Assembly: GCF_030272615.1 (NCBI RefSeq)
Contig: NC_081409.1
Coordinates: 878,823,220-878,887,219 of the forward strand
DNA from: Cryptomeria japonica
Taxonomy: Eukaryota > Streptophyta > Pinopsida > Cupressales > Cupressaceae
Length of the DNA stretch: 64,000 nt
Reading direction: 5' to 3'
The notes beneath the pieces were generated by a model. That model searched no databases. It had not been told where the DNA came from and saw nothing but the letters and a program-made list of their open reading frames with translations. Below are positions 56,411 through 64,000 of this stretch, one piece after another. A program made the translations under genes and the position numbers. How positions within the stretch are numbered: position 1 is the stretch's first letter; the number at the start of each line of letters is the position of its first letter.

Positions 56411-58062
56411 TAATTTCTCATCCTTTTTTTGGTAGTCATCAGTTGCTTGACGAATTACAAGTTGAGAGTCCCCATAAACATGAAGTTCCTGGATCTTCCA
56501 CTGAACTGCAATCCATAATCCAGTTGTTAATGCCTCATATTCCGCTATGTTATTAGTGCAGAGAAAGGATAATCGTTATGATTTTGGTATAGAATCCCCT
56601 TGAGGAGTTATGAAGAGGATGCCAGCTCCTGCCCCATATTGTGTGTATGAACCGTCAAAGTATAGTTGCCAAGGCTTTGCATGTGACACTGTTAAAATGG
56701 ATTCGTTTGGAAATTTTGAAATTAGAGGAACATCATCTATCATGGGAGCATCTGCTAACTGATCTGTGATAGCTTGTCCTTTTATTGCTTTTTTGTCAAC
56801 ATATTCAATGTCGAATTCACTCAGGAGCATCACCCATTTGGCTAATTGCCCAGTAAGCGTTGCTTTATTGAGAAGGTATTTCAATGGATCGATTCTTGCA
56901 ACCAACTTAGTTTTATGAGTTAGCATGTAATGTCATAATTTTTGCGAAGCAAAGGCCACAGCGAGACATGCATGCTCAATTGGTGTGTAATTTAGCTCAT
57001 ATCCCATCAATGTGCGACTGACATAGTATACTGCCTTTTCCTTGCCCTCAGCAACCTATTGTGCTAAGAGTGCCCCCAGTTATATTGAAGTAGCTGATAT
57101 GCATAGTAATAAAGGCTGATCTAGAACTGGTGGCATCAAAATTGGCGGATTCAGAAGATAATCTTTGAGTGTCTGGAAAGCTCATTGACAATTATCATCC
57201 CATTTGAATTTGATGTTTTTATGTAGCAAGTGCTGAAAATGATACATTTATTTGCAAGTTGTGCTATGAATCTTTGTATGGACTGAAGTCTCCCTTGTAA
57301 AGATCAAAGTTGACTGATATTTCTTGGTGGTTGCATCTCTAGGATGGCCTTGACTTTTGCTAGATCGGCTTCGATTCCTCTTTTTGAGACAATGAATGCC
57401 AGGAGCTTCCCGAAGGTTACTCCAAAGACACATTTCTTGGGGTTTAATCTTACTTTATACTTTTCCAACCGATCAAAGATGACTGAAAGTATGTCCAAAT
57501 GTGTATCTCTGTCTATTGATTTATCCAAGAGGTCGTCAACATAATCTTCCATAGTAATGTGCATGAGATCATGAAAGATAGTAGTCATGGCTCTTTGATA
57601 TGTAGCACCTGCATTTTTTAGCCCAAAGGGCATGACATTCCAGTAGAAGGTTCCCCAAGGAAAAGTGAATGCTGTTTTATGCTGATCCTTAGATGCGATT
57701 TTTATTTGATTATAACCAGTGAATCCATCCATCAAAGATAAGATTTCATGACCTGCTGTGAGATCTACAATCAAATCTATGTTTGGTAATGGGAAGTCAT
57801 CCTTAGGACAAGCTTTGTTGATGTCTCTAAAGTCTGTACATATTCTGATGCTATGATCTGGTTTACTGACAGGCACTAAGTTGGAGATCCATTCAGGATA
57901 ATCAATTGGGCATATGAATCCGACATCCAATAATTTCTCAAGCTCTGCTTTGACTAATAATGCCACTTGTGGATGCATCTTTCTTAATTTCTGTTTCACT
58001 GGTTTTGCCCCCAGTTTAATTGTCAAATGATGCATTACCAAATCCGGATCCAATCCAAGCAT
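56411..58062 (-). pseudogene. Gypsy B reverse transcriptase and RNase H domains
   Basis: The RT starts at about 58062 in an open stretch of 252 codons: KPVKQKLRKMHPQVALL, RICTDFRDINKACPKDDFPL, SLMDGFTGYNQ (motif A Asp intact), NVMPFGLKNAGATYQRA and MEDYVDDLLDKS. A frameshift near 57300 is followed by stops. The first RNase H (about 57100-56950) is degenerate. The tether and second RNase H follow (LYFDGSYTQYGAGAG near 56650, NNIAEYEAL, YGDSQLVIRQ), with a stop near 56576. This two-RNase-H layout marks the Tat lineage of plant gypsy elements. Confidence 0.9.
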
Positions 58063-59888
58063 ATCAGTGTATGACCATGCAAAGTTGATTTGTCATTCTG
58101 TGAAGAAACTTATGAACTTTGACCTTTCTGACTCTGTGAAAGATTGAGCCAGGAATATGTTGTGTGGAACTTCTTCTGTGCCAATGTTTGTTTTGATAGT
58201 CTCCTCTACCAACATGGATGACTTTTCCTCATATGATGTTGGGAGAATGTCGAGCCTTCCATCTTCGGGTGCCTCAAAGAGGTTTTCGCCCTCGGATACA
58301 TCCTTTGTTTTTACTTTTTTGGGGTCAGACAACGCCACAATGTGGTTTTCGCCATAAGGCCCTTGATTTGTTTTTATTTTCATATTTTTGCGACTGGAAG
58401 GCCTGACACCCTCACCAAAATATGCCATGCCGTTGAGTTCTATAGTGTATCCCGCTTTATGGTCCCCAGGGGGAAGATCATCTCGTATGCCAAGATAGTC
58501 AATAAAAGCTTCATCATTTTGGAATGTGTCAAACTGTGCAGGTCTTCATGGTCCCAGTCAATAAGTTGGTGGTGAACAAGGGGAAGGCCTTTGATGTCTT
58601 CGAAGTTAATAGGGATAAGAGTGAAGATGCAGTTATATTCAGGTATGTCGAGGTAGTTATCAAGGTCATCGTTGGCACTCTCCTCATCAGTCTCGATCGT
58701 GAACGAATCCAAATTGTCATCACTAGTAGAGCAATCTGGTATAGGTGTTCTCATTCTATGTGATTTTGACCTGGAACCTAGAGGCAAGGACTGTTTGGGA
58801 TCCTCTGAGATTGTTTCTTGACCAACTTTGAATTTTCTATAAAATTCCTCTTCTTCTGTGGGTTCACCTAGTTCTCTAAATGTCTCAGCGAGCTCATAGT
58901 CACTGGAGGATTTGTTTGAACCCCATTCCCATTCATTGGAGTATGTGGAATAGCGATTCTCTTGTTGAATTTTGGCAGCTTTGATTTGTAATGCTTCTTC
59001 TGTCTTTTGAGTGTGGACCTTGGAATTTATGAAACCAAGTCCCTTCAAGCGTTCCTTTTTGAATGTTAATTCAGGTTGTAAAGGTTCAATGATGCCTTCC
59101 TTTCTTAAGACAAGAGGGCTTTTGCCATCATACCCAAATTTTTGTAGGATCTTGAACCCTTTGCCATACTTTTCACATGGTATGCTGATGTGATCTTGTG
59201 TATCATTTTCAGGGTCTTTGTAAAGCATTTTGTATAAGTCTTCTTCTTCCAATTCACCCCATCTTTGAAAGATAGTAGGGTCCCATTTGAGTATAATGAT
59301 AGATACCTGCTTATTAGGATGTGGTCTTCCATATTCTTTTGGTGAACTCATTACTTGTTGTAAGCACATGGTTTGATTCAAAGTGTATTCACCCATGCCC
59401 TTGTCCTGAAATTTCCCTCTAAGCTCACCTTCTTTTGAGGTCGAAGGTTTTAGTGATTTAGGATCAATGTATGCAGAAGAAGGGACAACTTCCCTATTAC
59501 TTGGAATGATCATCTTAGTTTTCGGTCTCAAGTTATTGCAGTATATGAATGGATTAGGATCTCCATTGACTATTATCTCAACTCCATTGTGAGGAAACTT
59601 AATGCATTGGTGATGTGTAGATGGGACTGCCCTCATTTCATGAATCCAAGGATGTCCTAGTAATATATTGTATGTGAGATCTAGGTCTAGGACTTGACAA
59701 ACCACATCCTTTGTAACTGGCCCAACTCTGAGAGGTAAGGTGACTATGCCCTTGGATGAACACTCTTCATCATCATATGCCTTGATAGTAATTTTGTTTG
59801 TAGAATTCATAGCTTTATCAGAATATCCCAATTGTTTAATAGTGTTCAATGTATAAATGTTTAGACCTGCTCCTCCATCTATCAGGAC
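58063..59888 (-). pseudogene. Gypsy B protease and G-patch region
   Basis: The protease begins right after the TGA at about 59887 with VLIDGGAGLNIYTL, and continues with YNILLGHPWIHEMRAVP near 59650. A G-patch-like motif (YGKGFKILQKFGYDGKSPL) lies near 59110-59170, followed by RLKGLGF. A long acidic linker leads to the RT. A frameshift lies near 58480, and the last 111-codon piece (58093-58428) ends at a TGA before the RT. G-patch motifs next to protease are known in some retroelements and may bind nucleic acid. The same order is present in element A. Confidence 0.82.
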
Positions 59889-62454
59889 TCATTTTATTCG
59901 ATGTTTGTGTATGAAGGCTTCAATGTGTAATGGTGCATTATGTGGCTGACTTATGGAGGCTTCATCAGCTTCTGTGAATGTAAGGGAGTGTGGAATGGAA
60001 AGGTATCCCACCATGGCTTGAAACTGGTCCACGTTCAGATTAGTAGGGACAGTAGTGTCTCTCAAGATTTTGTCAAGAATAGCTTTATGTGTGGGGGATA
60101 TGCGTAAGAGCTCAAGGATGGAGATGAGCACGGGTGTCTTCCCCAATTGTTCTACAAGGTCATACTCAGGCTTGGTTAATGAAGAAGTGGTGTGTTTAGT
60201 GGGAGCACCTTGCAAAGTGAATTTACCTCGACGAGTTGTGACATTACATTCAGAGGTAGGTTCAGAAGAAGATCCAATTCCTTTCAGGATGATCTTAGGT
60301 CTTTGGGTAGAATTCTCAGGCGTTTTGTCCTTGATGATAATGGTAGAGACATAATTCTCCATCAAAATGTGATTGATGGTTGAATCATAATTGTAGGATG
60401 CTTTGGTATAGTTGGTTTGGTCATCTGTGGCTTTAGATTTTCCTTTGTCATGCTTTGGGAATGGTTCCTTAAACATCTCATGTTCTTGATTGGATGAATG
60501 TCCTTCAATATCAATGTCACCTCTATCAATGAGATCTTGTATGATGTTCTTCAGCCGATGACAATTTCCTATCTTATGACCCTTGCTCTTGTGAAATTCA
60601 CAATACTCATCATCATTCCACCAATTTGGTTTGACCTTTGGTTCATATGGATGAAAATCTGGATTTGTGATTACCTTGTTTGCCACTAGCTTCTTGAAAA
60701 CTGACTCAAGTGTTTCTCCCAATGGAGTGTACTTCCTTTGTGACTTGGAATCTATTTGAGTATTCACTTGATTGTTTGTAGAGCTTGATCCCAAAAAAAT
60801 GATTTTGGGTCGCACTGTATTGGCATCCACAACACCATCATTGACTGTGTTCTTGTTTTTATTCCAAAATCTTGGCTTATCTTTTCCTTTAAAGTCATCT
60901 TTGTTTTCCTTGAATATCTTAATGACTCCTTGTTCAATTAGGACCTTTTTTGTCGCTAAGCCCTTTTCAATAATGTCCTTGAAAGTGGACAAGCAAGCTT
61001 TTCTCAGGTCATAACCAATGTCTTTGTTAACATTTTGGGTGAACATCTCTACCATTTGTTTTTGTGGAATTTCACAAGAGCATCTGCTGGCTAGATTCCT
61101 CCATCTTTGTAAAAATGATGAAAAAGACTCTCCATCCCTTTGCTTGGTGTTGCACAAAGTAGTGACTGATATGTCTATCTCTATGTTGTATGAAAAATGT
61201 TGAATAAATGCCTCTGCTAAGTCGCCCCATGACTTAATACCAGGTGGAAGTTGAGAGAACCATTCCATAGCTTGATCACCTAAGCTTTGTGGGAATAATC
61301 TCATCAAATATGTCTCTTATGCTGCTACTTCAATGCAAGCTGTGAAAAACTGTCTTATATCTACCTTAGGATCCCCTTTTCCTCTATACTTATCAAACTT
61401 AGGTGTCACGAAATGTGTAGGAAATGGAGGCATTGGAATGCTCTTGTCAAATGGATAAGGACATATGTCTCTTATTGTGTAAGTTGGCTTCAGTGTATTT
61501 ATGTCCTCCATTTTCTTTTGTAAATCCTTGATTTGCTGTTCCAAACTGTTCTTGGGTGGAGACCGACTTCTTGGACCAAAACCCATGCCTGAACCACTAG
61601 GTGGAGGAGGAGCATGTTGCATATATGGATGGTATTGATCATACACATGTTCATATGGAGGAGGTCTATAATGATGCTGTGTATATGGACCACTTGGTAT
61701 AGAGTCATGATGAGGAATGGAATATCTGCATTGTCCATGTATACCATACTCTATAGGCATGTCATGAGTTTGTTCTAATGTGTTGCCCCCAAATTTGACA
61801 ACGGGTTTCCTTGTGTCCAAATTTTGAGCATGCCTTTGGATATCCAATTGCTTTGGTCATTGATCCTTAGCATTGGTATGTGATTTGAGTATATTTTTCT
61901 GCATAAGACTTCCATAATGGTCTGCGAAGGTGAGTATCATATGCTTGACCATGTGTGTATGGGACCTCGGGTTTTTGAAACAAAGATGATGGTGATTCAG
62001 GCACCATATGTGGTCCTCTATTGCCTCCACTATTAGGCCTCCTTTGATCCATGTTGAGGTGAGGTTGTTGCAAAGGTCGATTTTCCATTATTTGAGACAT
62101 GTCAAAATCATGAGGGATCTTGGCTCCACTATGTGCCATCACTTGTAGAAAGTATTGTCTATCTCTCCTCATTATTTCCTCAACCAATTGATTGAAATGG
62201 GGATTAATAATGGTGTCTTCCGCTTTTGCTGAATGTACTAAAAAGTTGTCCATATTGACATTGTGTGTACCATTGTTGTTTGTAGTGTCCATGTTCTCAA
62301 CATTTGGAATGTTTCTATAGGCATCCATGCCAGGTAATGTGTTATGATCAGTATTGAAAAAGACATCATTGTCATACTCATAGACACTCATGTTTGCGGA
62401 CTCTTGAGCCTCTTTAGTTTCTCTCCTAGATTTTTGGGAATGGGTTTCAACCAT
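59889..62454 (-). pseudogene. Gypsy B gag
   Basis: Gag begins at ATG 62454 (MVETHSQKSRRETKEAQES). The first 195 codons are polar; a frameshift lies near 61860, and a Pro/Tyr-rich stretch follows (YEHVYDQYHPYMQHAPPPP near 61650). The Retrotrans_gag core is clear at about 61300-60950: DQAMEWFSQLPPGIKSWGDL, FIQHFSYN, DGESFSSFLQRWRNLA. A zinc-binding motif (YCEFHKSKGHKIGNCHRL) lies near 60555-60610. A TAA at about 61316 splits the capsid part, and a TGA at about 59887 separates gag from protease. These look like CAA to TAA and CGA to TGA changes. This supplies the capsid gene that element A lacks. Confidence 0.9.
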
Positions 62455-64000
62455 GAACTAGGTATTGACCAAGATGTGTGAGACTAGATGAAAATGGAAA
62501 GAGTATGGAAGACCAAAAGTTGGATGAAATGTAAATGAATCTGAGGTGTACTTGCAATGTCCAAAGTGTAAGACCAAGTATGTATGTAGTAGAGTAGGTG
62601 TGACTTCCAAAGAGATGATAGTTTCTCTTGATGAGGTAAGTTGACCTTGACTCTAAGTAAGACCAAATGAAACCCAAAGGTGATAGACCTTGATGAGGGA
62701 CCACTTAGCAAAATGTTGTTGTATGTAGTGTGTTGACAAAATATGATGAGGACAAGCAAGTGACCTTTTGACTCAAGTTTAGACAAATGTGAATGTAATG
62801 CAAGGTGTAAAGTAATGATGGACTTTGTGAGACCCAAAGACAGGTTGAATGGTAGATGAAAACCCCATAGAGATAACCTAGGAAGCTCAATAAGTCTGAA
62901 ACTAACTATTCATGTTTGCTGAATTATGAAAGTTTTCAATCCTGAACATAGATGGGCCTATATACTTCACAGATGTGCTTAAAGGACACATACGCTATTC
63001 TGTCAGACACATACACGTTTATGAGATGTTGGAAATGCAAAGTTTCTCAAAAGAAACAAACGCGTTTCTGCCCTTCACAGACATGGTTAGATGACACAGA
63101 CGCTATTCTGTCAGACACAGACACATTTCTACAAACTTTGTGTAATTTTTCGAATCTGTGAAGTTGCTTGTTGTGACCAAATCTGAATGTTTGACTTTTT
63201 TTGTGACAAAAGGACATAGTGTTGATGAGGACTCAATGTTTGCAAGTGTTTAAACTCCAAAATGACTCAAAAAAAAAAGTGTGTTGTTTGATGTAAAATT
63301 GTTTTGCATACACTTGAAGACACAAAAGACACAATGTTTTGATGTTTGGTCTTGAATGTTTGATTGTTCAAAATAAGTCAAGCACAATTCTTATGGCTGG
63401 CCAAGACAATAGTTGTTGATCCCACATGGAGTTTCCCCTGAGGCTGCGCTATTCAGAGGGGATACTTAGATGCTTGACCCCACTGGCTCCACCCTCGACA
63501 CTCACTTCTCAGGGCAGCCAAGCATAAGTCCCCATGAAAACTCCTCGTGGCAAACTTTGTATCTCTACTAAGAACCGTATGTATGTGGGCCGCTACCAGA
63601 GGTTCGACTTCCTGCACAACAACTAGAAGGATTTTGGCTTCTAAAACAAAAAGGTGCTAGTATGGGCATCTGCTTGTGTGGCCATACATGTGGCATTTTT
63701 AGCTCTGTAAATATAGAAGGCTCCCAGCTGGTAGGGGTTATGCCCTACAACTGATCAAATAAATTTGATCAAACGGGTTTATGGGGAGACATAGTGTCGG
63801 TATGAACTAATCAACACCCATTATCCATAGTTTTCACCATGAATACAATTATTTATAGTGGTTTGGAGGAAGATGACTTTTCTTTTGCTACCACTTGGGT
63901 TGTTCTCTCCTCACTAGTAGTCCTAATGACCACACGGGGAGACAAGCCCTCTAAAGATTAAACAAAAAGAGCCTATTGCTCAAGACACAAAAGACAATGG
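62455..64000 (-). other. Long 5' leader of gypsy B
   Basis: At least 1.5 kb lie between the gag ATG and the window end, with no PBS or LTR edge visible. A ~55-bp motif (TTCACAGA..GACGCTATTCTGTCAGACACA..) occurs at 62968 and 63077, about 109 bp apart, and holds ACGC/ACACAGAC words like the minisatellite at 51509-51722. A more structured segment at 63420-63560 (CCTGAGGCTGCGCTATTCAG, GGGCAGCCAAGC) has no known match for me. Confidence 0.5.
62968..63132. repeat. Duplicated ACACAGACGC-type motif in leader
   Basis: Two copies of ACGCTATTCTGTCAGACACA at about 62992 and 63100 are flanked by TTCACAGA and ACA(C/T)TTT words. A copy-like ACGCGTTTCTGCC lies between them. The motif is reminiscent of the CGCGTCTGTG minisatellite in the PMD intron of the same element. 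Confidence 0.75.

Overview
This window looks like retrotransposon-packed intergenic DNA from a land plant, most likely one with a large genome. I see no intact host gene. The lineage call rests on element types. There are Ty1/copia elements with a plant-type UBN2 gag, an L1-type LINE with the plant-specific DUF4283 / zf-RVT / RVT_3 domains, and two Ty3/gypsy elements with the dual RNase H of the plant Tat lineage. Each gypsy element carries an antisense plant mobile domain (PMD) gene. A gymnosperm is my guess from the overall texture (AT-rich spacers, long decayed elements); the sequence does not prove it.

Layout. 1-2057: the 5' end of a copia element on the minus strand (LTR 533-2057, PBS, open gag running off the window), inserted into the 5' LTR of an older plus-strand copia element. 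2058-8686: that older element (LTR remnant, PBS, one decayed gag-PR-IN-RT-RH frame, PPT, 3' LTR). 8687-18283: AT-rich spacer with a higher-order tandem repeat at 14.9-16.2 kb and a GC-richer patch at 16.56-16.83 kb. 18284-26000: a near full-length plant L1 LINE flanked by a short target-site duplication, with an unusually long 3' region. 26001-26860: spacer with a CT/AT microsatellite. 26861-39823: gypsy element A on the minus strand, about 13 kb with two ~2 kb LTRs. Its protease-RT-RNase H-integrase frame is only lightly damaged, it has no recognisable gag, and a spliced PMD gene lies antisense between integrase and 3' LTR. 39828-40834: an inverted second copy of part of the PMD gene, fused to unrelated DNA. 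41390-42000: a LINE fragment. 42740-44770: a decayed coding region I do not recognise. 44.8-51.3 kb: AT-rich DNA with a SINE-like element, a 79-bp tandem array, many AT palindromes and two LTR-like promoter regions in opposite orientation. 51329-53604: a second, diverged PMD gene on the plus strand. 55072-64000: gypsy element B on the minus strand (integrase, RNase H, RT, G-patch, protease, gag and a long leader), whose 5' LTR lies outside the window.

How the parts relate. Gypsy A and B are diverged in sequence but share one plan: minus-strand pol, and an antisense PMD gene with an acidic/basic or coiled-coil tail between integrase and the 3' LTR. The best candidate for a noteworthy system here is this retrotransposon-borne PMD gene together with the GC-rich minisatellite in its first intron. 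Nearly all stop codons in the older elements look like C-to-T changes (CGA to TGA, CAG to TAG, TGG to TAG/TGA), as expected from methylated cytosine decay. In PMD gene A this can be read directly against the duplicate copy.
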